Shown one piece after another: positions 29,135 to 38,582 of a stretch of DNA of 64,000 nucleotides. Position 1 is the stretch's first letter; each line of letters starts with the position of its first letter. The DNA lies in the NCBI GenBank assembly GCA_026390815.1, contig JAPLFH010000015.1:42087-106086 (forward strand), in the 5' to 3' direction. The DNA is from Ignavibacteriales bacterium (GTDB lineage: Bacteria; Bacteroidota; Ignavibacteria; Ignavibacteriales; SURF-24). The notes under the pieces are model-generated. The model did not search any database. It was not told where the DNA came from and was given only the letters and a program-made list of their open reading frames with translations. A program made the translations under genes and the position numbers.

Positions 29135-30783
29135 TGTTTCTAAGAAAATATAAAATATTTTTAATTCCTGTTACAATAATTTTGTTTTCAGGTTTTTTTA
29201 AAGGTGATGACGACATTTATTTGCAAGTGTCTAAAAGCATAGAAATATTTGGTAAAATTTATAAGGAAGTTACTTTTAATTATACAGATAAAATCAATCC
29301 AGAAGAATTTATGATTTCCGGAATTAATGGGATGTTGTCTTCACTGGATCCTTATACAGTCTTTATTGACGAAAAAAGAAAAGATGATATTGATCTATTA
29401 ACAAACGGAAAATACGGTGGTATTGGTGTTTCAATTGGATTGAGAAATGATAAAGTTACAATTGTTGATTTGATTGAAGGTTATACTGCTCAACGCCAGG
29501 GACTAAGAATTGGTGATGTTCTTTATAGTGTAAATGGAACCGAAATTACTAAAGATAATTTTGATGATATTTCTTCTTTTGTTAAAGGAGAACCTGGTAC
29601 CGAAGTTAAAATAATTATTTTAAGGGATGGTGGAAGTGAGAAACTGGTATTCAATTTAATTAGGGAAGAAGTCAAGATTAAAAATCTAACTTTTAGTGAT
29701 TTTGTACCAGAAAATAGTAATACAGTATATTTAAAATTGATTAGCTTTACAAGAACCGCAGGAGACGAAATTAAAAAAGCGCTAATAGATTTGAATGAGC
29801 AAAAGGAAATTAAATCTATAGTTTTAGATATTCGGGGTAATCCAGGTGGATTATTAGATGCAGCAATTGATGTATGTGAAAAATTCCTAAAGAAGAGCCA
29901 ACTTGTAATTTCGGTTATGGGGCGCGATTCATCAAGTTATAAAAAATATTATTCTAATGAAGAACCAATTGCAAGCAACAATAAATTAATTGTTCTTGTG
30001 GACAATGGTTCAGCTTCTGCCTCCGAAATTGTAGCTGGCGCAATACAAGATCACGACAGAGGATTAATTTTAGGTACAGAAACGTTTGGGAAAGGATTAG
30101 TTCAAACGGTTGTTCCATTATCCTACAATACTTCCCTTAAAATTACAACCGCTCGTTATTATACCCCAAGTGGTAGATGTATTCAAAAAATTGATTATTC
30201 AAAGAGTAATAAAGTTGTAAAGAATAGTCAGTCTTCAACGAATAAAGATTTTGCAACTGATAATAAAAGAACTGTATTTGCTTCAGGGGGAATAAAACCA
30301 GATACAATTGTAAAATCCGAAGATGAGTCTGCAATTTTAAAAGAGCTTAGCTCAAAGGGTATAATATTTAAATTTGCTACAGATTATTTTAGCCAGACTA
30401 ACAAAAATAATTTTATTAACGATTCCAATGATAATTTATATAGGTTATTTGCTGATTTTATTAAAAAAGAAAAGTTTGAATACTCAACTTCCGCAGAAAA
30501 ACAAATTACTGAATTAATTAATACTTCCGAAAAAGAAAAGTACAGTATTAAAATTCTTGATGAATTAATCAATTTAAAAAATAAATTGAAAGGGATTAGA
30601 GATCAGGAAATGGAAAATCATAAGAATGAAATTGTTGTTGCTTTAAAAAACGAATTGTATACAAGATTTGAGGGACTGGCTGGCAGAATTAGAAATTCTC
30701 TATCGTATGACAAGCAATTCCAAGTAGCATTATCAATTTTAAAGGATGATAAACTTTATTCGCACTTATTGACTCATAATTGA
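29131..30783 (+). CDS. S41-family C-terminal processing protease
   Basis: The 550-residue protein has an N-terminal membrane/signal helix, a PDZ domain (about residues 90-175, GIGVSIGLRND... GLRIGDVLYSVNG) and the S41 domain. The catalytic Ser is in NGSASASE (about residues 292-299), and the Lys of the Ser-Lys dyad is K321 in TFGKGLVQT. It cleaves proteins from their C-terminus in the periplasm. About 120 C-terminal residues beyond the core are helical. It overlaps tmk by 4 bases (ATGA), so it is translationally coupled. Confidence 0.94.
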   Translation: MMFLRKYKIFLIPVTIILFSGFFKGDDDIYLQVSKSIEIFGKIYKEVTFNYTDKINPEEFMISGINGMLSSLDPYTVFIDEKRKDDIDLLTNGKYGGIGVSIGLRNDKVTIVDLIEGYTAQRQGLRIGDVLYSVNGTEITKDNFDDISSFVKGEPGTEVKIIILRDGGSEKLVFNLIREEVKIKNLTFSDFVPENSNTVYLKLISFTRTAGDEIKKALIDLNEQKEIKSIVLDIRGNPGGLLDAAIDVCEKFLKKSQLVISVMGRDSSSYKKYYSNEEPIASNNKLIVLVDNGSASASEIVAGAIQDHDRGLILGTETFGKGLVQTVVPLSYNTSLKITTARYYTPSGRCIQKIDYSKSNKVVKNSQSSTNKDFATDNKRTVFASGGIKPDTIVKSEDESAILKELSSKGIIFKFATDYFSQTNKNNFINDSNDNLYRLFADFIKKEKFEYSTSAEKQITELINTSEKEKYSIKILDELINLKNKLKGIRDQEMENHKNEIVVALKNELYTRFEGLAGRIRNSLSYDKQFQVALSILKDDKLYSHLLTHN

Positions 30784-30971
30784 ATTAATTAACATTTTTT
30801 ATTTTTAATATTATTGGAGCCATTGTTTTAATTATAAAAATTTAGACGTATTTTTTTGTTACCAAATTTTAGTTTATTGTTAATCAAATTGATTTTGGGA
30901 AATTGATATTATCAGACAAAGTAATTAAGATATATTTCCAAGGTTTAACTTAAACCTTCCGCTTTTACAAA

Positions 30972-31265
30972 ATGAAAAAATTAAATTTTATTGTAAATAA
31001 GAATCCAATATTTGACAAGTGCCCCCAATGCAAAGAAATTGGTTCGCTCCATAGATCGAGAACAAGAAGTTTTAAAGAAAATGCAATAAAAAAATTATCA
31101 TTTTGGAAAATCTATCGGTGCAAAGCTTGTGGATGGCGTGGATATAAATCAATAATTACAATAACCTCAAGATCAATAAAAGTTTTAGCGTTTTATTTAT
31201 TTTTAATTTTTATTGCTGCGTATATTATTAAATCAATATTAAAATCATCGCAATGGAATTTGTAG
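30972..31265 (+). CDS. Small zinc-ribbon protein with C-terminal membrane helix
   Basis: The 97-residue protein has two CxxC knuckles (DKCPQCKE near residue 17 and YRCKACGWRG near residue 55), which form a zinc ribbon. A hydrophobic segment of about 22 residues (VLAFYLFLIFIAAYIIK) lies near the C-terminus. Membrane-tethered zinc ribbons of this size occur in Bacteroidota without a known role. It is a lone gene with about 190 bases of AT-rich sequence before it. Confidence 0.75.
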   Translation: MKKLNFIVNKNPIFDKCPQCKEIGSLHRSRTRSFKENAIKKLSFWKIYRCKACGWRGYKSIITITSRSIKVLAFYLFLIFIAAYIIKSILKSSQWNL

Positions 31266-31358
31266 ATTAAAAATATTTTCTAAACACTTTTAACAGAAAA
31301 ATCAATTCGGTTTCGTTTAATAATTTTAGATTAATATTATTTAGCTGGAGGAAACTAT

Positions 31359-33266
31359 ATGGCAACTGAAAATGGAACTGTAAAACAGTATGAATTCAAA
31401 GCTGAAATTAAACAGCTACTAAATATATTGGTGCATTCTTTATATACGCATAAAGAAATATTTCTTCGCGAACTTATTTCAAATTCATCTGATGCTTTGG
31501 ACAAACTTAGATTTGAATCAGTGAGTGGAAACAAAATTGCAGATAGCGATCTTCCATTGGAAATCAAGATAGATTTTATAAAAGATAAAAATATTATTAC
31601 AGTTTCTGATACTGGTATTGGAATGACAAAAGATGAATTGATTTCCAATGTTGGAACAATAGCTAAATCCGGTTCCGCTGAATTTCTTGAAAAAATTTCT
31701 AGTGAGAATAAAGATATTTCCAACATTATTGGAAAGTTTGGCGTTGGATTTTATTCTGTATTTATGGTTGCAAAGGAAGTAATTATAAAAACTAAATCTT
31801 TTATGGAAGATGAAGCTGGGGTTCAATGGCAATCGGATGGGCTAGGGAGTTATGAAATTGTACCACTATTTGAAAAAATTAAACGCGGTACTACTATCGA
31901 AATTCATTTAAGAGATGATGCAACTGAATTTGCAGATAAGTACCGATTGCAAAGTATAATTAAAAAGCACTCCAACTTTATTTCGTTTCCAATTTATTTG
32001 GAAAGTGAAAGAATAAACACGATTGCAGCACTTTGGCGCGAACCGAAATCCTCCATAACCAAGGAACAGTATAAAGAATTTTATCAATTTATGACCTATG
32101 ATCAGGAAGAGCCTTTGGATACTATTCATATTACAATTGATGCTCCGATCCAGTTTAATACTTTGATTTTCATTCCTAAAAAAAACCAGGGTATTTTTGG
32201 CTATAACCGAAATGAATATGGGCTGGATTTATATGTGAAAAGAGTTTTGATACAACATCAGAATAAAGATTTGCTCCCAGAATATCTTTCCTTTGTTAAA
32301 GGTGTAGTTGATTCTGAAGATTTACCGCTAAATATTTCCCGCGAGACTCTTCAGGAAAATATTATTTTTAATAAAATATCTCAAACAGTCGCTAACCAAA
32401 TTCTTTCATTTTTGTCTAAAATGGCTGTTGATGATCTGGAGAAGTATAAAGAATTCTGGAAAGAACATAGCAAAATATTCAGACTCGGTTATTCAGATTA
32501 TGCGAACAAAGAAAAAGTTTCCGAGTTGTTAAGATTTAATTCATCAAATTTAAATAATGCTGATGACTTGATATCTCTGAAAGAATATTGTGAAAGGATG
32601 AAGTCCGGACAAAAGGAAATTTATTTTCTTTCCGGTGCAAGCAGGGACGCTATTATTTCAAATCCACATTTAGAAATATTCAAAAACAAAGGTCTGGAAG
32701 TTTTATATTTATACGATCCAATTGATGAATTCGTTATGGATTCACTAAGAGAATATAAAACATTTGCGCTTAAAGCTGTAGAACAAGTTGATACAAACAC
32801 TTTAAAACAATTTGATGATATTATAAAAAAGGAAGATAGTTCACCAGAATTATCGAAAGATGAAGAAAAGAAATTTGACAAACTGCTTAAAAGAATAAAA
32901 GAAATTTTAGGTGACAAAGTTACAGAGGTTCGGATTTCAAGCAGGTTAACAGACAGCCCTTCCTGCCTCGTCAATCCGGCAGACGGGATAACATCCCAGA
33001 TGCAAAAAATGCTTCAGATAGTAACTAAAGATTCTACAATTCCGAAAAAAATATTAGAAGTTAATAAGAACCATAAACTTTTTAGAAATTTGCTAAAGAT
33101 TTATTCCGCCAACCCGCAGGATGACTATATCACACTCGTTGCTGAGCAACTTTATGAATCTTCGCTTTTACTTGAAGGATATTTGACTGATCCTCATAAT
33201 CTTGTTAACAGGATTAAAAATATTTTAGAGAAATCGAGTGAATGGCATATTGCAGTTAGAAGTTAA
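31359..33266 (+). CDS. htpG: Chaperone HtpG (Hsp90)
   Basis: The 635-residue protein has the GHKL ATPase domain at its N-terminus (LRELISNSSDALDKLR, DTGIGM, GKFGVGFYS), then middle and C-terminal dimerisation domains (SSRLTDSPSCLV). It is a normal-length bacterial Hsp90. A strong GGAGG lies 8 bases before the ATG. The stop codon is 6 bases from the stop of the convergent exonuclease gene. Confidence 0.97.
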   Translation: MATENGTVKQYEFKAEIKQLLNILVHSLYTHKEIFLRELISNSSDALDKLRFESVSGNKIADSDLPLEIKIDFIKDKNIITVSDTGIGMTKDELISNVGTIAKSGSAEFLEKISSENKDISNIIGKFGVGFYSVFMVAKEVIIKTKSFMEDEAGVQWQSDGLGSYEIVPLFEKIKRGTTIEIHLRDDATEFADKYRLQSIIKKHSNFISFPIYLESERINTIAALWREPKSSITKEQYKEFYQFMTYDQEEPLDTIHITIDAPIQFNTLIFIPKKNQGIFGYNRNEYGLDLYVKRVLIQHQNKDLLPEYLSFVKGVVDSEDLPLNISRETLQENIIFNKISQTVANQILSFLSKMAVDDLEKYKEFWKEHSKIFRLGYSDYANKEKVSELLRFNSSNLNNADDLISLKEYCERMKSGQKEIYFLSGASRDAIISNPHLEIFKNKGLEVLYLYDPIDEFVMDSLREYKTFALKAVEQVDTNTLKQFDDIIKKEDSSPELSKDEEKKFDKLLKRIKEILGDKVTEVRISSRLTDSPSCLVNPADGITSQMQKMLQIVTKDSTIPKKILEVNKNHKLFRNLLKIYSANPQDDYITLVAEQLYESSLLLEGYLTDPHNLVNRIKNILEKSSEWHIAVRS

Positions 33267-33272
33267 GAAAGG

Positions 33273-34979
33273 TTACTCGCTTACATCGTCAAAATATTCA
33301 ACCGGTTGTTCAGAATGTATAATTTGATTTTGTGTTATTGAATTAAATAGTTGTTCCCTGGAAGTATAGTCTTTAAGATAATATACTTTTACGCTGGTTC
33401 TGTTTCTTATTAACCAGCCAAGTGTAATTTTAATTTTTTCAAGATCTTTTTTGTCAACCTCCTGAAAAAGTGAAACTGTTCCATTGTAATAATCTTCAAT
33501 TGCAGTATCGAAAAGATTTAGATCATTCATCAAGTAATCTTTTATAAAAAGTTTTCCGGAAGAAAGAAGCAAAAAATCATTTTTACCATTTCCACTAACA
33601 ATAATTAAAACGTTTGCAGTATTGATGGGCTCAGCAATTACAGAAGTTTTATGGATTTGAGCTAATATCAAATTAACAAGATCCCTAATTTGTCCTGCTT
33701 CCTCATATTTCCTTTTCTCGGATAAATCCTTCATTTTATTTATGAGTCTATTTAATGCAATTTGATTTTTGCCTGATAAAAAATCGTAGACAAGTTTTAA
33801 TTCTTCTATGTAGTGCTCAGAAATATTTTGATTAATACATGGAGCCATACAGCGGTGTAATTGATGTAAGTAGCATTCTTTTAATTTTGCAAATTCTTTA
33901 TCATCGCATTCCCGCAAATTGAAAGTCTTATTTATCAATTCAATTAAGTTTTTTAATGTATCCTGATTTGAATATGGACCAAAATAATCATTACCATCTA
34001 AATCAAAATGACTGCTGCTTTCTATATTAGCAAACCTGGTATTTTTATTTACACGGATAAAATAAGTCTGCCCGTATTTCTTTAGTTGGTAGTTATGCTT
34101 GGGATTGTGGATTTTAATCAGTTCTGCTTCAGTTATTAAAGCTGTTAATTCAGAATTAGTTGTTTCAAATTCGATCTTACTTGCCTGGCGAACTATTTTG
34201 CGCGATTTGCTCAATGCTGTGGAAGAAAAATAATTTTTTACCCGATCTTTTAAGGATTTTGCTTTTCCAACATACAATATTTCATCTTTTGAGTTTTTAA
34301 AGAAATATACTCCTGGTGCTTCTGGTAACCTGGTAAAATCATTTAATAATTTTTTCTTTATCAGTTTATAATTTTCTTTAAGTAATGGAATGTATTGGTA
34401 GTTAAGTAAATCGGAGACAACATGCACATTTTGATTTTCCTGCAATTCAATTAGCATCTTTAAAAGTATTTTAGCTGTTGCTGATGCATCTCCCAAAGCA
34501 CGGTGTACATTTTTATGAGTGATCCCTAAATTTTTTACCATAGCGCCAAGCGATTTACTTTTAAATTGCGGATATAATTTCCTTGCAAGTTTTAGTGTAC
34601 ATAAAGATGGGTTTGGTATTTTATCAATTCCACATTGATTGAATTCTCGTTTAAGGAATGAAAGATCAAATTGGGCATTATGAGCAACAATAATTGTATC
34701 CTTAATAAATTCCTGTACTTTAGAAATAATTTCATCAAAATATGGCGCATCGTAAACATCGGAATTGGAAATACCAGTTAACTGTGTTATAAAGTATGGA
34801 ATCTCAGTCCCCGGGTTTATTAATGAATGAAATCTGTCCGTAACTTTTAAATTATTAATCTTAACAATACCTATTTCAATAACTCTACAGTTATTAGGAC
34901 TCATTCCAGTTGTTTCAACATCAAGAACGCAGAATTCCGCTTCATCTATAATTAAATCAAATATGTTTTTATCCGTCAT
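33273..34979 (-). CDS. DnaQ-like exonuclease fused to UvrC/Cho-like GIY-YIG nuclease
   Basis: The 568-residue protein joins two nucleases. Residues about 12-175 are a DEDDh exonuclease (VLDVETTGM, then VAHNAQFDLSF, then HRALGDASATA). Residues about 215-300 are a GIY-YIG domain (APGVYFFKN, ILYVGKAKSLKDRVKNY), followed by a UvrC-like Cys cluster (about residues 363-381) and a UVR-like motif (LSEKRKYEEAGQIRD). The C-terminal RNase H-like and HhH parts of full UvrC are missing, as in E. coli Cho. Fusions of this kind are known in Actinobacteria and Bacteroidota. A role in DNA repair incision with trimming is likely. Confidence 0.88.
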   Translation of the reverse strand: MTDKNIFDLIIDEAEFCVLDVETTGMSPNNCRVIEIGIVKINNLKVTDRFHSLINPGTEIPYFITQLTGISNSDVYDAPYFDEIISKVQEFIKDTIIVAHNAQFDLSFLKREFNQCGIDKIPNPSLCTLKLARKLYPQFKSKSLGAMVKNLGITHKNVHRALGDASATAKILLKMLIELQENQNVHVVSDLLNYQYIPLLKENYKLIKKKLLNDFTRLPEAPGVYFFKNSKDEILYVGKAKSLKDRVKNYFSSTALSKSRKIVRQASKIEFETTNSELTALITEAELIKIHNPKHNYQLKKYGQTYFIRVNKNTRFANIESSSHFDLDGNDYFGPYSNQDTLKNLIELINKTFNLRECDDKEFAKLKECYLHQLHRCMAPCINQNISEHYIEELKLVYDFLSGKNQIALNRLINKMKDLSEKRKYEEAGQIRDLVNLILAQIHKTSVIAEPINTANVLIIVSGNGKNDFLLLSSGKLFIKDYLMNDLNLFDTAIEDYYNGTVSLFQEVDKKDLEKIKITLGWLIRNRTSVKVYYLKDYTSREQLFNSITQNQIIHSEQPVEYFDDVSE

Positions 34980-35165
34980 ATATATTTACCTAAACAAAAA
35001 ATAAAGCATTTAACATTAAATTGCCCTTAAAGATTTATTTTCTTAACGACTTTAATGAATCTTTTTACTTGTCTTGGTTTTCATACGGTTTATTAAGAAT
35101 CAATTGTGTTAAAATAAATCTAAAATTGGTTCAGCAAAATAAATTGCATATATTTTGAAAAAAGA

Positions 35166-35978
35166 ATGAGGAAAATGAATTCAATCAACATTTTGTTTAT
35201 TGGTGATATAATTGGAAAACCAGGTCTAGATATGGTAATAACCTGGCTGCCAAGTTTAGTAAAAAAATACAAAACTGATTTTATTATTGCTAACGGGGAA
35301 AATGTATCCGACGGTAAAGGATGCACAGAAAAAGAAGGGAAGATTCTTTTTGATCTGGGTGTAAATGTAATTACTGGCGGAAATCATACATGGGATAAAC
35401 ATCAATCACAGGATTATCTAAAAATAGAAGATCGTTATTTGCGTCCACAAAACTATCCCAAAGGAACATTTGGCAGAGGTTTCCGAATATCTGAATCTAA
35501 AAAGGGAAAGGTTGCTGTTCTTAATTTACAAGGCAGAGCATTTATGGCTACAATTGATTGTCCATTTCGATCAGCAGATTGGGTGCTTGAAAGAATTAAA
35601 AATGAAACAAAAGTCATCCTAATCGATTTTCATGCTGAGGCTACAGCCGAAAAATTAGCCTTAGCTAACTATCTTGATGGAAAGATTAGTGCATTTGTTG
35701 GAACGCATACTCACATCCAAACTGCTGATGAAAGAATTCTACCTAAAGGTACCGGCTATATAACTGACGTTGGAATGACTGGTCCCTATGATTCTGTAAT
35801 TGGAATGAAAACAGAAGCTGCAATAAATCGATTCGTTTACCAGACTCCGCAAAAATATCAAACAGCAGAAAATGATGTTCATCTGTGTGGAATGGTTTAT
35901 AAAATTGATACAGATTCTGGAAAAACTGTTGAGATTGAGAGAATTTTATTACCAGAATTCACACGCCAAAATTCTTGA
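35166..35978 (+). CDS. YmdB-family metallophosphoesterase (TIGR00282-like)
   Basis: The 270-residue protein begins NILFIGDIIGKPG, then NGENVSDGKG, GGNHTWDKH, DFHAEATAEK and VGTHTHIQTADER, the metal-binding series of YmdB-type phosphodiesterases. Characterised members hydrolyse 2',3'- or 3',5'-cyclic nucleotides. A start at 35175 is also possible. It is divergent from the exonuclease gene across about 186 bases. Confidence 0.9.
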   Translation: MRKMNSINILFIGDIIGKPGLDMVITWLPSLVKKYKTDFIIANGENVSDGKGCTEKEGKILFDLGVNVITGGNHTWDKHQSQDYLKIEDRYLRPQNYPKGTFGRGFRISESKKGKVAVLNLQGRAFMATIDCPFRSADWVLERIKNETKVILIDFHAEATAEKLALANYLDGKISAFVGTHTHIQTADERILPKGTGYITDVGMTGPYDSVIGMKTEAAINRFVYQTPQKYQTAENDVHLCGMVYKIDTDSGKTVEIERILLPEFTRQNS

Positions 35979-36115
35979 TAATATTTTAATTGATAAATTC
36001 TTTCCAATAAAAAGTTTTTGTAGAAATACAACCCGCTCAATATTTTTTCTTAACTGAATGAAATTAGTTTGTATTCTTATTATATTTTCTTCCAGTAAAA
36101 CAAAGGTTATTGTTG

Positions 36116-37003
36116 ATGAATTTGATTGATGGTAAAAAAGTTAGCGATCAGATAAAAGCGGAATTGAAAGAAAAGGTTGCATTATTAATTAAAGATGGAA
36201 AGGGTGTTCCTGGTTTAGTAACCATTCTCGTTGGACAAAATCCCGCCTCAGTATCGTACGTGAATAGTAAAAGCAAAGACTGTATTGAACTTGGTATGTT
36301 TTCAGTTGTTGAAAAATTAATAGAAGAAATTAGCGAGAATGAACTTTTAGCTTTAATTGAAAAATATAATCAGGATAAAAATATTAACGGTATATTAGTC
36401 CAGCTACCTTTACCAAAACATATTGACGAAAATAAAATTATTGAAGCCATTCTTCCGGCTAAAGATGTGGATGGATTTCATCCGATTAGTGTAGGTAAAT
36501 TAGTTATTGGGCTGGAAACATTTTATCCCTGTACACCAGCCGGTATCCAAGAACTATTGAAAAGATATAACATTGAAACAACTGGGAAACATGTTGTAGT
36601 TGTTGGGCGCAGCAACATTGTTGGAAAACCAATCGCAAACATTATGCTTCAGAAAAAAGATTTTGCAAATTCAATAGTTACTATTTGCCATACAGCCGCA
36701 AAAGATTTATCCCAATATACCAGATCGGCAGATATTCTTATTGCCGCCATAGGTAAACCAAATTGCATAACGGCAGATATGGTTAAGGAAAATGCAGTTG
36801 TGATTGATGTTGGCATAAACCGGGTTGAAGATAAAAGTTTGCCAAAAGGATATAAAATTGTTGGCGATGTTGATTTTGAAAATGTTGCTCCTAAAACTTC
36901 ATTTATTACTCCGGTACCTGGTGGTGTAGGACTTATGACAAGAGCAATGCTTTTAATGAATACATACAAAGCTTATTTAATGCAGAATAATATGAAGGTA
37001 TAA
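36116..37003 (+). CDS. folD: Bifunctional methylenetetrahydrofolate dehydrogenase/cyclohydrolase
   Basis: The 295-residue protein (ATG at 36116 preferred to the upstream TTG at 36110) has the FolD signatures VSYVNSKSKDCIELG (with the catalytic Lys), VQLPLPKHI, DVDGFHP and GRSNIVGKP for NADP binding, and PVPGGVGLMTRAML near the end. It makes 10-formyl-THF from methylene-THF in one-carbon metabolism. deoC follows 6 bases after its stop. Confidence 0.97.
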   Translation: MNLIDGKKVSDQIKAELKEKVALLIKDGKGVPGLVTILVGQNPASVSYVNSKSKDCIELGMFSVVEKLIEEISENELLALIEKYNQDKNINGILVQLPLPKHIDENKIIEAILPAKDVDGFHPISVGKLVIGLETFYPCTPAGIQELLKRYNIETTGKHVVVVGRSNIVGKPIANIMLQKKDFANSIVTICHTAAKDLSQYTRSADILIAAIGKPNCITADMVKENAVVIDVGINRVEDKSLPKGYKIVGDVDFENVAPKTSFITPVPGGVGLMTRAMLLMNTYKAYLMQNNMKV

Positions 37004-37009
37004 GCAATA

Positions 37010-37768
37010 ATGAAATTAGAAAACTTAGATTCATTAACTAATGAATTAATGAACGCATATTCAAAAACATCTCCTGAAGTTTTTCCTTTTGACAAAGAAA
37101 AACTTTCTTCCATGATCGATCATACTATTTTAAAAGCAGAAGCTACTCGGATAGAAGTAGAAAAAATTTGTTCCGAAGCTAAAGAATTTTCATTTGCAAC
37201 TGTATGTGTAAATCCATCATTCGTTCCGCTCTGTAAAACATTATTGAAAAATTCGCCGGTAAAAGTTTGTACAGTAATTGGTTTTCCACTTGGTGCAACA
37301 ATTACAGACGTAAAAAAGTTTGAAGCAGAGCAAACCATGCAAAATGGTGCTGAAGAAATTGATATGGTTATAAATATTGGACGATTAAAACAAAATGAAT
37401 ATCAATATGTTTTTGAAGAAATAAACCAAATTGTTTTGGTTGCAAAAAAAAATAATGGGATTTGTAAAGTGATTATCGAAACGGCTTTGCTTAGTGATGA
37501 AGAAAAAGTAAAAGCCTGTTTAATTGCAAAATCAGCCGGAGCCGATTTTGTAAAAACTTCTACCGGATTTAGCAAAGGTGGTGCAACTGCTTCGGATATT
37601 TCTTTAATGCGTTTTATAGTTGGAAAGGAGATTGGAGTAAAAGCTTCCGGTGGAATTAGAACTTACGAAGATGCTGTTAAAATGATCGAAAGCGGAGCAA
37701 ACCGCATCGGTGCCAGCGCAAGCGTTCAAATAGTTAATGGTTCTAAAAGCAATGCGGTTGGTTACTGA
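37010..37768 (+). CDS. deoC: Deoxyribose-phosphate aldolase
   Basis: The 252-residue protein has IDHTILKAEAT, CTVIGFPLGA, VKTSTGFSKGGAT with the Schiff-base Lys, and KASGGIRTYEDA with the second active-site Lys. It splits deoxyribose-5-phosphate into glyceraldehyde-3-phosphate and acetaldehyde in nucleoside breakdown. Its stop codon shares a base with the next ATG (TGATG). Confidence 0.96.
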   Translation: MKLENLDSLTNELMNAYSKTSPEVFPFDKEKLSSMIDHTILKAEATRIEVEKICSEAKEFSFATVCVNPSFVPLCKTLLKNSPVKVCTVIGFPLGATITDVKKFEAEQTMQNGAEEIDMVINIGRLKQNEYQYVFEEINQIVLVAKKNNGICKVIIETALLSDEEKVKACLIAKSAGADFVKTSTGFSKGGATASDISLMRFIVGKEIGVKASGGIRTYEDAVKMIESGANRIGASASVQIVNGSKSNAVGY

Positions 37769-37995
37769 TGGTTCTTACAATGGTTGTTATAAAAACTGAT
37801 GATGGTTTTTCTGCTGAAGTTCCAACAATAAAAGGATGCGAAACCTGGGCACACGACGAAGAAACTGTAATTGATAAGATGCTTGATTTGGTTGCTTTTT
37901 ACTTAAAACTTCCTTTGCCTCACTTTGCAATTGAGAGATCGAGGAAGATTGATGAAAAAATATTTTACAAAATTATTTTTAATAAAAAGCCGTGA
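37768..37995 (+). CDS. HicB-like small protein without a HicA partner
   Basis: The 75-residue protein has the HicB-like beta-strand core (GFSAEVPTIKGCETWAHDEETV), a partial RNase H-like fold found in HicB antitoxins and in stand-alone proteins. No HicA-type double-stranded-RNA-binding toxin lies beside it, and the C-terminus lacks an obvious DNA-binding domain. Tight overlaps with deoC (1 base) and the methyltransferase gene (4 bases) place it in a housekeeping operon, so it is probably not a toxin-antitoxin pair. Confidence 0.7.
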   Translation: MVLTMVVIKTDDGFSAEVPTIKGCETWAHDEETVIDKMLDLVAFYLKLPLPHFAIERSRKIDEKIFYKIIFNKKP

Positions 37996-38582
37996 AGGCA
38001 TTTAAGACAGAACAAAGAATAAATAAAATTACCTCAACTGTTAGAGCGCGGCAATTTTCTTTAAGAGTCGTTCTCGAAAACATCCACGATCCGCATAATG
38101 TGAGCGCAATATTAAGAACGTGTGATGCTGTTGGTGTACCAAAAGTTTCTTTGCTTTACACGGTAGAAAAATTTCCTAAGCTAAGTAGAATTACTTCTGC
38201 ATCTGCCAATAAGTGGGTGGAAAAAGAAAAGTTCAAAAGTGTTGATGAATGTTATGGCTCTTTACGTAAGGATGGATTTAGAATCTTTGCCAGTTCGCTA
38301 AATGGTGACTCAAAAGATTTTTATGATTTAGACTTTACAAAAAAAACAGCAATTGTAATTGGCAACGAACATCGTGGAGTAACCAAGGATGCCGTAGAAC
38401 AAGCGGATGAAATATTCAGAATTCCTATGTTTGGAATGGTTCAAAGCCTGAATGTTTCTGTAGCAACCGCAGTAATCCTTTATGAAATATTGCGACAAAG
38501 ACGCAAGAAAGGTTTTTATACAAAAAACCAAATGGATGAAACTGAATTAGAAAAATTAATAGAGGAGTGGTGTAAAAAATAA
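37992..38582 (+). CDS. TrmH-family (SpoU) RNA 2'-O-methyltransferase
   Basis: The 196-residue protein starts at GTG. SPOUT motif 1 is NIHDPHNVSAILRTCDAVG, motif 2 is IVIGNEHRGV and motif 3 is IPMFGMVQSLNVSVA. The order and size match tRNA Gm18 methyltransferase TrmH, although rRNA-modifying relatives cannot be excluded. It overlaps both the HicB-like gene and aroA. Confidence 0.9.
   Translation: MKAFKTEQRINKITSTVRARQFSLRVVLENIHDPHNVSAILRTCDAVGVPKVSLLYTVEKFPKLSRITSASANKWVEKEKFKSVDECYGSLRKDGFRIFASSLNGDSKDFYDLDFTKKTAIVIGNEHRGVTKDAVEQADEIFRIPMFGMVQSLNVSVATAVILYEILRQRRKKGFYTKNQMDETELEKLIEEWCKK

Noticed and set aside
35150..35165. TATATTTTG before the ymdB-like gene as a -7 element
   Set aside because: It is one base out of register with TAnnTTTG and too close to the start codon, without a matching -33.
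37768..38582. HicB-like gene as half of a toxin-antitoxin system
   Set aside because: No HicA-like gene lies on either side, and the neighbours are housekeeping genes with overlapping ends.
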